64,000 bases of DNA from an uncultured cyanobacterium (GTDB lineage Bacteria; Cyanobacteriota; Cyanobacteriia; PCC-6307; Cyanobiaceae), in the NCBI GenBank assembly GCA_903935205.1, contig CAIZQU010000003.1, positions 62,001 to 126,000 on the forward strand, read 5' to 3'. Below the pieces are notes generated by a model that was given only the letters and a program-made list of their open reading frames with translations, did not search any database and was not told the DNA's origin. Of this stretch, positions 55,897 to 63,550 are shown one piece after another (position 1 is the stretch's first letter; each line of letters begins with the position of its first letter). Position numbers and translations under genes: made by a program.

Positions 55897-56061
55897 AACG
55901 GGGCGGATCTGACCATCCTCAGCACCCCGGCGCAGGCCGCAGCGGCGGACGACCAGCGGCCAGACCCCTGTGGTGATAAGGGCGTTCCTCGGGGGGTCGG
56001 GGATCAGGGGAGGCTGACCGTGGCCTGAGCGCCGACCGCAGGGTCGGCGTCCGCTGCGGCC

Positions 56062-56367
56062 TCAGCCGGCCTCGTCGGCGGTATCGAAGCCCGATCCCAC
56101 CGCTTCCCCCCCCACCGCCAGACCGGGGCGGTAACCGGCCGCCCAGAGGGAGCGGGTGCGGGCCCTCAGGCTGTTCCGGTCCAGCCCCCAGAGGCGCAGC
56201 ACCCGCTCCAGGTCGTCGCGCAGATCGGCCGCACCGGGAAAGCCGTCGTAACGGCTCAACAGCCGCGCCGCATCCACCAGGTGGGCGTCAGCGGGGACCT
56301 GTGCCGCCAGCAGGGCATCGACCACCTGGCGGTCGATCGCATGGAGCGGATGGCTCTGCTCGTCCAT
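56062..56367 (-). CDS. DUF3288 protein
   Basis: A 101-aa cyanobacterial protein of the DUF3288 family. It starts MDEQSHPLHAIDRQVVDALLAA, then HLVDAARLLSRYDGFPGAADLRDDL and a LRLWGLD block; the family's role is unknown. Divergent from the ABC exporter, with 52 bases between starts. Confidence 0.75.
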   Translation of the reverse strand: MDEQSHPLHAIDRQVVDALLAAQVPADAHLVDAARLLSRYDGFPGAADLRDDLERVLRLWGLDRNSLRARTRSLWAAGYRPGLAVGGEAVGSGFDTADEAG

Positions 56368-56419
56368 GGATGGCGGCTCGGGCTGCGTAGGTTAGGCGCC
56401 GGAACGGCTGGAGCAGAGC

Positions 56420-58165
56420 ATGGGGGCCACGCGGCTGCAGCGCACGCTTGCCTACCTGCGGCCCCACCGCAGGGACGTCGCCATCGGCGCGGCGGCGCTG
56501 GTGGTGGTCAACCTGTTGGGGGTGAGCCTGCCGCTGCTGGTGCGGCGGGTGGTCGATGGGCTGCACAGCGGCTTTGCGGTCAACGACCTGCTGCGCGGTG
56601 CCGCCCTGATCATCACCCTGGCGACGGTGATGGGACTGGTGCGGCTCTGGTCGCGGATGCTGGTGTTCGGGGTGGGCCGCCAGGTGGAGGCGGACCTCAA
56701 GCAGCGGATCTTCGATCACCTGCTCCGCCAGGAGCCGGGATGGGTGCAGGAGACCGGCAGCGGCGAGGTGATCAGCCGGGCCACCAGCGATGTGGAGAAC
56801 GTGCGGCGACTGCTCGGATTCGCCGTGCTCAGCCTCACCAACACCGCCCTGGCCTATGCCCTCACCGTGCCGGCGATGCTGGCGATCGATCCCCTGCTGA
56901 CCCTGGTGGCCCTGGGCCTCTATCCGCTGATGCTGCTGACGGTGCGTCTGTTCGGCGGCCGGATGATGAAGCAGCAGCGACGCCAGCAGGAGGCCCTGGC
57001 CCGGCTCAGCGACCTGATTCAGGAGGATCTCTCCGGCGTCAGCGCCATCAAGATCTATGGCCAGGAGGCCATGGAGCAGGAGGCCTTCGCGGGCCGCAAC
57101 CGCGACTACCGCGATGCGGCCCTGCAGCTCGGCCGCACCCGCAGCACCCTCTTCCCGCTGCTGGAGGGCATCGCCTCGATCAGCCTGCTGCTGCTGGCGG
57201 TCGGCAGCGGCCAGCTGGAGAGCGGTCGGCTGAGCATCGGCGACCTGGTGGCTCTGATCCTTTATGTGGAACGGTTGGTCTTCCCCACCGCCCTGCTGGG
57301 CTTCACCCTCAACAGCTTCCAGACCGGCCAGGTGAGCCTGGACCGGATCGAGGCGCTGCTGCAGCGCACACCGCTGGTGCAATCCCCCCGCCACCCCCGC
57401 CCGGCTCCCCTGCCGGCCCTGGGTTCGGTGGAGGCCCGGGGGCTTTCGGTGCGCTATCCCGATGCCCGCCAGCCGACCCTGGAGCAGCTGAGCTTCCGAC
57501 TGGCCCCGGGAGAGCTGGTGGCGGTGGTGGGGCCGGTGGGCTGTGGCAAGACCACCCTGGCCCGGGCCCTCGGACGGCTGGTGGCCGTGGATCCGGGGCA
57601 GCTGTTCGTCGACGGTGTCGATGTGACCGAGCTCAGCCTTGACGATCTGCGCCGCCGGGTGGCGCTGGTGCCCCAGGAGGGGTATCTGTTCACCGCCTCC
57701 CTGGCTGACAACCTGCGCTACGGGGCACCGGACGCAACCCTGGAGCAGGTGGAACGGGCCAGCCGCCAGGCGCGACTGGAGCCGGATGTGCGCGGCTTCC
57801 CCGATGGCTACGCCACCCTGGTGGGCGAGCGGGGCATCACCCTCAGCGGCGGCCAGCGCCAGCGAACCGCCCTGGGTCGGGCTCTGCTGATCGACGCGCC
57901 GCTGCTGGTGCTCGACGATGCCCTCGCCAGCGTCGACAACCAGACGGCGGCGGCGATCCTGACGGAGGTGCGCCAGCAGCGCAACCGCACGGTGCTGATG
58001 ATCAGCCACCAGCTCTCGGCCGCCGCCGCCTGCGATCGGATCCTGGTGCTGGAGGGCGGGCGGCTGGTGCAGGAGGGCAGCCACCAGCAGCTGCTGGCCC
58101 AGCCCGGCACCTACCGCAGGCTGTGGGAACGGGAAGAGGCCGAGCGGCTGCAGACGGCGGCCTGA
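56420..58165 (+). CDS. ABC exporter half-transporter
   Basis: A 581-aa MsbA/MdlB-type exporter with a fused six-segment membrane domain (residues about 15-310) and ATPase (about 335-580). The ATPase has Walker A GPVGCGKTT, signature LSGGQRQR, Walker B LLVLDDALASVD and His switch ISHQL. Walker B carries Asp (DD) where a catalytic Glu is normal in active half-sites, so the site may be slow or the protein may pair with another half. Substrate unknown; lipid or multidrug export is typical. A MITE copy lies 26 bases downstream. Confidence 0.9.
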   Translation: MGATRLQRTLAYLRPHRRDVAIGAAALVVVNLLGVSLPLLVRRVVDGLHSGFAVNDLLRGAALIITLATVMGLVRLWSRMLVFGVGRQVEADLKQRIFDHLLRQEPGWVQETGSGEVISRATSDVENVRRLLGFAVLSLTNTALAYALTVPAMLAIDPLLTLVALGLYPLMLLTVRLFGGRMMKQQRRQQEALARLSDLIQEDLSGVSAIKIYGQEAMEQEAFAGRNRDYRDAALQLGRTRSTLFPLLEGIASISLLLLAVGSGQLESGRLSIGDLVALILYVERLVFPTALLGFTLNSFQTGQVSLDRIEALLQRTPLVQSPRHPRPAPLPALGSVEARGLSVRYPDARQPTLEQLSFRLAPGELVAVVGPVGCGKTTLARALGRLVAVDPGQLFVDGVDVTELSLDDLRRRVALVPQEGYLFTASLADNLRYGAPDATLEQVERASRQARLEPDVRGFPDGYATLVGERGITLSGGQRQRTALGRALLIDAPLLVLDDALASVDNQTAAAILTEVRQQRNRTVLMISHQLSAAAACDRILVLEGGRLVQEGSHQQLLAQPGTYRRLWEREEAERLQTAA

Positions 58166-58191
58166 CCCTGCAGGTCCCGGCACGGCGAGGC

Positions 58192-58462
58192 TCAGGACCC
58201 TGTTGCGCGTTGCCGTATCGGCCCCCAGCCCATGGGGTGATTCCGCCCTTGGGCAAACCAGGACCTCACATGGGTCTCATCCGCATCGCGATCGTGGCGC
58301 CGTGCCAATGGGCAGAATGAAGGTGCCGCAACAGATCTCGAGATGCAGCTGCCGAGGTGTTGTTGATGCCCGGCGTCTCAGGATGAGGCTGCCATAGGCG
58401 CCCGATCGGGTCTGTCTCCGTGCAGGACCCGATCGGGCGACCCATGCGCAACAGGCTCCTGG
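58192..58462 (+). repeat. MITE-like element, copy 3
   Basis: About 271 bp between the ABC exporter and a small membrane gene. Left terminal repeat TCAGGACCCTGTTGCGC (58192-58208), right GCGCAACAGGCTCCTGG (58446-58462), matching at 15 of 17 positions. Internal blocks: GCGATCGTGGCGCCGTG (58288-58304) and GCGCCCGATCGGGTCTGTCT (58398-58417). Here the last block is the left arm of a 14-base perfect palindrome, CGCCCGATCGGGTC ... GACCCGATCGGGCG. No coding capacity. The 147 bases up to the next gene show nothing clear. Confidence 0.82.
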
Positions 58463-58609
58463 CGAGCGCCCCGGAGCCAGACGCCGGCCCTGGATCGGCA
58501 GCCCCGCAGGCGGCCGGCCTCAACTGTTGTTGCCTGACACCGCCGCCGGGGCCTGTCCTCGCTTCACTGGAGCCAACGCCATTCCTCACCTCTGGGGTCC
58601 GCCGCTTCC

Positions 58610-58876
58610 ATGACCACCACATCGCCCCTCCACGGCCAGCCCTACAGCATCCGCTGCACCCTCACCTTCGGGGACATCTACCCCCAGATTCTCATCTGGA
58701 TGGCCGTGATCTTCGTCAGCCTGGCCGCGGGCCTGGCCCTGATGGGCACGAGCAAACCGATCTTCGCCCTGGTGGGGGTGGGCCTGATCCTGGTGCTGTC
58801 GCTGCCGTTCCTGCTGTTCGCCTTCATCACCACCCTGCTCAATCACATCGCCGTCGTTCCAGAGCAGGCCCCCTGA
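58610..58876 (+). CDS. Small two-span membrane protein
   Basis: An 88-aa protein with two membrane segments (ILIWMAVIFVSLAAGLALMG and IFALVGVGLILVLSLPFLLFAFITTLL). The first 30 residues are polar (GQPYSIRCTLTFGDIYPQ). Looks conserved among cyanobacteria but I do not recognise a family. It lies 67 bases ahead of msrA. Confidence 0.65.
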   Translation: MTTTSPLHGQPYSIRCTLTFGDIYPQILIWMAVIFVSLAAGLALMGTSKPIFALVGVGLILVLSLPFLLFAFITTLLNHIAVVPEQAP

Positions 58877-58943
58877 GAAGCCCCCTAGGGTGGAGCAAAG
58901 GGCCCGGCGCCTCCGCCCCGGGCCGCCGCCACTTTTCAGCACC

Positions 58944-59726
58944 GTGACGCGCGACCCCTCCGCCACCCCCCTCAGCCATCCCCTCCAGAACCTGTTCAGC
59001 GATCTGCTGGCCGAACTCGGTGCCGCAAGCGGTGGTCTGGGGGCGGAAGCCCGGGGGGCAGGGCAGCGGCACCAGGTGCTGGGCACCCCGATCGATGCCC
59101 CCCCCGAGCCGGGCCAGGCCGAGGCCTGCTTTGGCTGCGGCTGTTTCTGGGGCGCCGAGAAGGGCTTCTGGCGCCTGCCGGGGGTGGTCAGCACCGCCGT
59201 GGGCTATGCCGGTGGCCAGCGTCCCGATCCGAGCTATGAGCAGGTCTGCAGCGGCCGCACCGGCCACGCCGAGGTGGTGCGGGTGGTGTGGGACACGGCG
59301 GTGATCGGCTTCGCTGACCTGCTCAAACTGTTCTGGGAGTGCCACGATCCCACCCAGGGGGATCGCCAGGGCAACGATCGCGGCAGCCAGTACCGCTCCG
59401 CCATCTTCGTGGACGATCCGGCCCTGCTGGCCCTGGCCGAAGCAAGCCGCAGCGCCTACGGCCAGGCCCTGAGCGAACGGGGCTATGGAGCGATCACCAC
59501 CGAGATCGCCAGCCAGCGCCACTTTTATTGGGCTGAGGCTTACCACCAGCAGTACCTGGCGCGATCCGGTAGCCGTCCCTACTGCTCAGCCCAGCCCACC
59601 GGGGTGTCCCTGGGGGGCTTCGATGGGGCCGATTACCAGCTGCCGGAGGCGGTCTGGCAGGCCTTCGACTGGTCGATTCCCCACTGCGTGCTGCGGGGCG
59701 ACAACCGGCCGATCCCCCTGCCATGA
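58944..59726 (+). CDS. msrA: Peptide methionine-S-sulfoxide reductase A
   Basis: Reduces the S epimer of methionine sulfoxide in oxidised proteins. The catalytic GCFWGAEKGFWRLPGV motif is present (preceded by an extra Cys, CFGCGCFWG); GYAGGQRPDPSYEQV, HAEVVRVVWD and FWECHDPTQGDRQGNDRGSQYRS complete the domain. The protein is extended: 50 residues before the core and an 80-residue tail. GTG at 58944 is favoured; another GTG at 58890 is in frame. Overlaps the next gene as ATGA. Confidence 0.92.
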   Translation: MTRDPSATPLSHPLQNLFSDLLAELGAASGGLGAEARGAGQRHQVLGTPIDAPPEPGQAEACFGCGCFWGAEKGFWRLPGVVSTAVGYAGGQRPDPSYEQVCSGRTGHAEVVRVVWDTAVIGFADLLKLFWECHDPTQGDRQGNDRGSQYRSAIFVDDPALLALAEASRSAYGQALSERGYGAITTEIASQRHFYWAEAYHQQYLARSGSRPYCSAQPTGVSLGGFDGADYQLPEAVWQAFDWSIPHCVLRGDNRPIPLP

Positions 59727-60109
59727 GGAGGCTCCTGCCCCGCCATAGCCCTCATCTGGGCAGGCCCGTGCTGCGGGTCCTGGCCCTCTCCCCGATCTGC
59801 CTGGGCCTGGTGCTGCCCAATGGGGCGGGACGGGCCCTGCCGGGGGCGTTCCAATCCCCCTGGTGGGAGAACTACGACGTGCGCCAGAGCTTCCTCTGCC
59901 CGGGGCAAGGACTGGTGGTGGTGGAGCGGAACGACAGCCAGGCCTCGATCCTCTCCGGCGGGATGCGCTTCACCCTGTTCCGCGAGCCGATCGAGGGAGG
60001 GGGTGTGCTGTACAGCAACGCCAACATGCGGCTGACGCTGCGCGACGATGCACTGACCCTTGAGCAGCTGTCCCAGCGCCTCACCTGCCAACGCACCGAA
60101 GACGCATGA
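59723..60109 (+). CDS. Exported conserved hypothetical protein
   Basis: A 128-aa protein with a likely N-terminal signal peptide (LRVLALSPICLGLVLPNGAGRA) and a mature part of about 90 residues with FQSPWWENYDVRQSFLCPGQG, RNDSQASILSGGMRFTLF and LTLEQLSQRLTCQR. Two Cys in the mature part might pair. Function unknown. ATG overlaps the msrA stop; the next small gene overlaps its own stop, so msrA and the following three genes form a tight cluster. Confidence 0.68.
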   Translation: MRRLLPRHSPHLGRPVLRVLALSPICLGLVLPNGAGRALPGAFQSPWWENYDVRQSFLCPGQGLVVVERNDSQASILSGGMRFTLFREPIEGGGVLYSNANMRLTLRDDALTLEQLSQRLTCQRTEDA

Positions 60110-60270
60110 CGCCGCTACCCGATCGCACGGTCATCCTGGGGCTGTTGGCCACGGTGGCCCTCTGCTTCGCCCTGGTGTTCTGGACCGTGCGCAGCCATCC
60201 GGGTCCTGGTGGCCAGCCCCTGCTCTGGCGTGAGTCCCCCCCGGGCCGATCCGCCCAACCCCTGATCTGA
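60106..60270 (+). CDS. Very small single-span membrane protein
   Basis: A 54-aa frame starting MTPLPDRTVILGLLATVALC. One membrane segment (residues about 9-27, ILGLLATVALCFALVFWTV) and a polar tail. Its ATG overlaps the previous stop (ATGA) and its TGA overlaps the next ATG (TGATG), so coupling on both sides supports it. Function unknown. Confidence 0.6.
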   Translation: MTPLPDRTVILGLLATVALCFALVFWTVRSHPGPGGQPLLWRESPPGRSAQPLI

Positions 60271-60632
60271 TGGCCGAGGAGAGTGGCGGCAACGGTCAGC
60301 GCCAGTTGCATCCCCTTCCCCGGGGTCTGGTCGAGCTCTACGGGCTGCTCGCCGTGCTGTTCGTGCTGGTGCCCGAATGGATGGCCGGCGGTGCCCTGTT
60401 CGGCTTCCGCGATGGGCGCAGCGGCAGCGATCTGCCGATCCCCTCCTCCGCCTGGCATCGGCTGCCGGAGCTGCGCCTGGCCAAGCTGAACCTGGCCCAG
60501 CTGCGGCTGCTGGCCCGCAGCGAGCGGCTGCCCGGCTACGCCGCCCTGAGCCGCGACAAACTGACGGCGCGGCTGTTGCGGCGGCTGCGCCAACGGGAAA
60601 AACCCTCCCAGGGGCGGGGCAAACCGCTGTGA
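60270..60632 (+). CDS. Conserved hypothetical protein
   Basis: A 120-aa protein with one membrane segment near residues 21-42 (VELYGLLAVLFVLVPEWMAGG) and a basic C-terminal helix-rich region (LAKLNLAQLRLLARSERLPGYAALSRDKLTARLLRRLRQR), which resembles a SAP-like DNA/RNA-binding motif. ATG at 60270 overlaps the previous stop by one base. Fifteen bases separate it from the tRNA gene. Confidence 0.6.
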   Translation: MAEESGGNGQRQLHPLPRGLVELYGLLAVLFVLVPEWMAGGALFGFRDGRSGSDLPIPSSAWHRLPELRLAKLNLAQLRLLARSERLPGYAALSRDKLTARLLRRLRQREKPSQGRGKPL

Positions 60633-60647
60633 TACCATCGTTGATGC

Positions 60648-60721
60648 CGGGGCGTAGCGCAGCTTGGTAGCGCACCACTTTGGGGTAGTGGGGGTCGTGG
60701 GTTCAAATCCCGCCGCTCCGA
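60648..60721 (+). tRNA. tRNA-Pro (anticodon GGG)
   Basis: A complete 74-base cloverleaf. Acceptor CGGGGCG/CGCTCCG with one G-T pair; D stem GCGC/GCGC; anticodon stem CCACT/AGTGG with loop TTGGGGT, so the anticodon is GGG (reads CCC and CCU); T stem GTGGG/CCCGC with loop TTCAAAT; discriminator A. CCA is not encoded. Confidence 0.97.
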
Positions 60722-60763
60722 TTCGGCGAACGACTCGTTAAGCAGTCGCTTCAACCCTGATTC

Positions 60764-60792
60764 AGCCGCTTCCTTCTGGGGGCGGCTTTTTT
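60764..60792 (+). terminator. Intrinsic terminator after tRNA-Pro
   Basis: AGCCGC (60764-60769) pairs with GCGGCT (60782-60787), followed by a run of six T (60787-60792). Placed 42 bases after the tRNA, it should end tRNA transcription. Confidence 0.85.
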
Positions 60793-60868
60793 GTCGCTGA
60801 TCGATGCATCAGGGCGATGTCCATCGCCGGCCCTGGCGATGAACGGCAACCAGCGACTGGGCCGCGAT

Positions 60869-61126
60869 TCAATGCAATCGCGTGGCGACGTGAAAGCGCT
60901 TCAGCCAGAGATTCACGCGACGCCGCAGCCGCGGCGGCACCTCCTGGGCCAGCTGCACCAGCTCCTGGGCCGCCAGCCGATGCAGCTCCCGCCCTTCCAC
61001 ATGCCAGAGGGCCTCCGCTTCCCGGATCAGGCGAGCCCAGGTCCGCACCACCTGCCAGCGTCGGACCCGCACCTGCAGCGGGTCCGGCGGGCCCTGAAGG
61101 GGAGGGGGAGGCGGAGGCCCGAGCAT
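60869..61126 (-). CDS. Small basic hypothetical protein
   Basis: An 85-aa frame. After a Pro-rich start (MLGPPPPPPLQGPPDP), it has a structured part with three Trp, VRVRRWQVVRTWARLIREAE, then ALWHVEGRELHRLAAQELVQL and a basic end (RRRVNLWLKRFHVATRLH). The pattern suggests a helical real protein; no family recognised. The bases between it and the exonuclease stop show nothing. Confidence 0.5.
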   Translation of the reverse strand: MLGPPPPPPLQGPPDPLQVRVRRWQVVRTWARLIREAEALWHVEGRELHRLAAQELVQLAQEVPPRLRRRVNLWLKRFHVATRLH

Positions 61127-61240
61127 GGCCGAACCGCGGCAGGACTGTCTCCAGCCTGGTGGGTCGAGGGGGCAGGGAGCGTGGAACAGCTGGAGGGCTT
61201 CGCGGATCGGTAGAGATTGCGAAGAGTGGCGATCGGCCGA

Positions 61241-62542
61241 TCAGGCGCTGCAGGGGAGGAAGGCGACAGGATCAGCATCGACCGGCTCCACCGGAAAGGG
61301 CAGGGCCGCCGCCTCGGCGGCGGTCAGGCGGCGACTCCAGGCACCGCTGAGGGGTTCGTTCCAACGGAACCCGGCCTCCCGGGCGCGATGGCGCTCGGCA
61401 TAGGGCAGATGGGCCCGGTAGAGCTGCCGCGGCTCCTGGGCCGCCACCAGCAAGGCCTCCAGGTCCGGGCAGCGCTGGAAGACGTGCACCAGATAGTGGC
61501 AGTCGGTGAGGGCCCGGTGGGCGGCCCAGACCGGCACGCCATAGGCCAGGGCCAGATCCCGCACCGAGGGTGCCGGCCGCAACAGGCGATCCGCCGGCCA
61601 GCGGATGTCCTCCATCGAGCAGATCCAGGGAAGCCCCAGCTCGGGCAGGCCACCCAGGCCGAACCACTGGCGATCGAAGGCGGCGTTATGGGCCACCACC
61701 GCATCGGCGCTGGCGGCCATCGCCAGAAAGCAGCTGCGGGCCGCCTCCAGCGGTTGGTGCAGGCGGGTCACGGCCGCCGGGATGCCGTTGATCGCCTCGG
61801 CGGGGTTGCTCTGGGTGGGCAACAGAAAGGAGATCTGCTGCAGCACGGCACGGCTGGGCAGATGGAACAAAACCGCGCCCACCTCGATGCAATCGCCCTG
61901 GTCGGGACTGAGGGCCGTGGTCTCGGTGTCGAGGATCAGCAGCCGCTCGGGGGCACGAGGGGGCGGTGCCAGGGTGGGCAGGGAGACGAACGCCGCCGAC
62001 GGGGCGGAGGGATCGAAGGCCAGGGTGGCCGCTGGACCTGGATCCGTCAGACCGGGCTCGCCAGAACCGGGACCAGGTTCCTCAGGAGCGAGGCCACCAG
62101 CGCCATCGGATGGCCGTGGGGCGTGCGACGCCACGGGTTCCGGTGGGTCTGGCCAGTCGGCCAGCGGCGGCTGCGACCGCGCATCAGGTACCTGAACAGC
62201 CTGGGCGTCCGGCAGGGGCATGGCTGCGCAAACCTCAGCCACCGCCTCCGCCTCCCCCGCAGGACCTACCGCAGGGGCCAGGTCGGGGGGCTCGGCCCGC
62301 TCTGGCGATGCCGGGCTTGAGGCAGGCCCTGGCACTCCCGGCTCAGGGGAAGCTGACGGCGTGGGGGTTGGCGACGCCAAAGGGTCAGCCTCTGGGCTGG
62401 CAAGGCCGTCCACCCCAGCTGGAGCTGCCGCCGGACCGGGATCCGGCCGCTCGGCAGATGGCGGTGGCGCCGAACCGCGATCGGCTGGAGCAAGACAGGC
62501 CAGCAGATCAGCCTGGTCCCAGAGGCTGGGTTGCTCGGCCAT
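61241..62542 (-). CDS. DEDDh 3'-5' exonuclease with long disordered N-terminus
   Basis: A 433-aa protein. Residues 200-370 are a DnaQ-like exonuclease: LLILDTETTALSP (Asp205, Glu207), VVAHNAAFDRQWF, and AHRALTDCHYL, giving the DEDDh set. The N-terminal 200 residues begin MAEQPSLWDQADLLACL and are then Pro/Ala/Glu/Gly-rich and low-complexity. A C-terminal 60-residue block includes EAGFRWNEPLSGAWSRRLT. Role could be proofreading, RNA turnover or repair. ATG at 62542 gives a typical cyanobacterial start. Confidence 0.85.
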   Translation of the reverse strand: MAEQPSLWDQADLLACLAPADRGSAPPPSAERPDPGPAAAPAGVDGLASPEADPLASPTPTPSASPEPGVPGPASSPASPERAEPPDLAPAVGPAGEAEAVAEVCAAMPLPDAQAVQVPDARSQPPLADWPDPPEPVASHAPRPSDGAGGLAPEEPGPGSGEPGLTDPGPAATLAFDPSAPSAAFVSLPTLAPPPRAPERLLILDTETTALSPDQGDCIEVGAVLFHLPSRAVLQQISFLLPTQSNPAEAINGIPAAVTRLHQPLEAARSCFLAMAASADAVVAHNAAFDRQWFGLGGLPELGLPWICSMEDIRWPADRLLRPAPSVRDLALAYGVPVWAAHRALTDCHYLVHVFQRCPDLEALLVAAQEPRQLYRAHLPYAERHRAREAGFRWNEPLSGAWSRRLTAAEAAALPFPVEPVDADPVAFLPCSA

Positions 62543-63064
62543 GACAACGCTTCTGCAATCCCCAGTGTCCCAGGGCGGGCGAGCCGGATGGGGAGGTCCC
62601 CCGGCTCCGCAAGGGCTGCCGGAAGTGCGGTCCAGCCGACGCCGGCCCTGGCCAGGGCGGCGCAACGTCAGGCGCCGGTGGGGGCAAATCCGAGGCGGTT
62701 GGAGCGGCTCAGCCGCCGGGGCGCCGAATCGAGGCTGGTGGAGGGGCTACGGCCAGAACACGGATGGGATCCGGCGCCCGATGCAGCGGTGTGAGCCAGC
62801 GCCGACCAGCGGACGGGCCGAGCCCGAGGCATGGCCGGGACGGCGGGGCGATGGCGGCGCTGGGGCGGGGAGGCGGCGCTGGGGCTGGTGGTGATGGTGC
62901 TGCTGGGACGTGAATCGTGGGACGTGAGCCTTGGCGGGAACCGTTCGCCCCCCCCGTCCCCCGGAGTCGGAAGGAGTGCGGCGATCCGCCCGCAACCCGG
63001 CCCGGCCGCGACCCGACCCGAGCGGCACCTTCCCTAGGGTGCAAGACCTTGTGGCAACAGGCCG
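62543..63064. other. Gap between the exonuclease and bcp
   Basis: 522 bases with no gene I can support. A 68-codon plus-strand frame (62831-63037, MAGTAGRWRRWGGEAALGL...) has one short hydrophobic stretch but no recognised homologue, and its second half is Pro/Arg-rich. Promoters of both divergent genes should lie here. Confidence 0.35.
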
Positions 63065-63550
63065 ATGGCCAGGACCCTCGCCCCCGGCGATCCCATCCCC
63101 CCCATCGCCCTCGTGGACGCCGAGGGGGTGATGCGCCGTTCCGACCAGCTGGCGGGCCGGGCCCTGGTGCTGTTTTTCTACCCGAAGGACGACACCCCCG
63201 GCTGCACCGCCGAAGCCTGCGCCTTCCGCGACAGCTACGCCGACCTCAAGGCCCTCGGAGCGGAGGTGTGGGGAGTGAGTGGCGATGACGCCGCCAGCCA
63301 CCGCCGCTTCGCGTCCCGCCACCAACTGCCCTTCCCCCTGCTGGTGGATCGCGGCAACGCCCTGCGTCAGGCCTTCGGGGTGCCGGCGGTGCTCGGACTG
63401 CTGCCCGGCAGGGTGACCTTCGTGATCGATGGCGACGGCATCGTGCGCCATGTGTTCAACAACCTGCTCGATGGCGCCGCCCACCGGCAGGAGGCCCTCG
63501 CCGCCCTGCGCCGCCTGGCCCCATCCGGGTCGGGACAGGGCGGTGGCTGA
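63065..63550 (+). CDS. bcp: Peroxiredoxin, Bcp/PrxQ type
   Basis: Thioredoxin-dependent thiol peroxidase that removes hydrogen and organic peroxides. The peroxidatic Cys is in FYPKDDTPGCTAEACAFRD and the second Cys five residues later is the resolving Cys of the PrxQ type. Thr/Cys/Arg active site is complete (an Arg later in LPGRVTFVID). 161 aa. It overlaps the following DUF1350 gene by eight bases. Confidence 0.94.
   Translation: MARTLAPGDPIPPIALVDAEGVMRRSDQLAGRALVLFFYPKDDTPGCTAEACAFRDSYADLKALGAEVWGVSGDDAASHRRFASRHQLPFPLLVDRGNALRQAFGVPAVLGLLPGRVTFVIDGDGIVRHVFNNLLDGAAHRQEALAALRRLAPSGSGQGGG

Noticed and set aside
55867..55930. A short leader ORF (MVRSAPFG) before the trpD hairpins
   Set aside because: It has no Trp codon and only a poor ribosome site, so it does not support classical trp attenuation.
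58183..58470. Target-site duplication GCGAG around MITE copy 3
   Set aside because: Similar 5-base words occur on both sides but partly overlap the terminal repeat, and copy 1 shows none; not enough to fix the duplication length.
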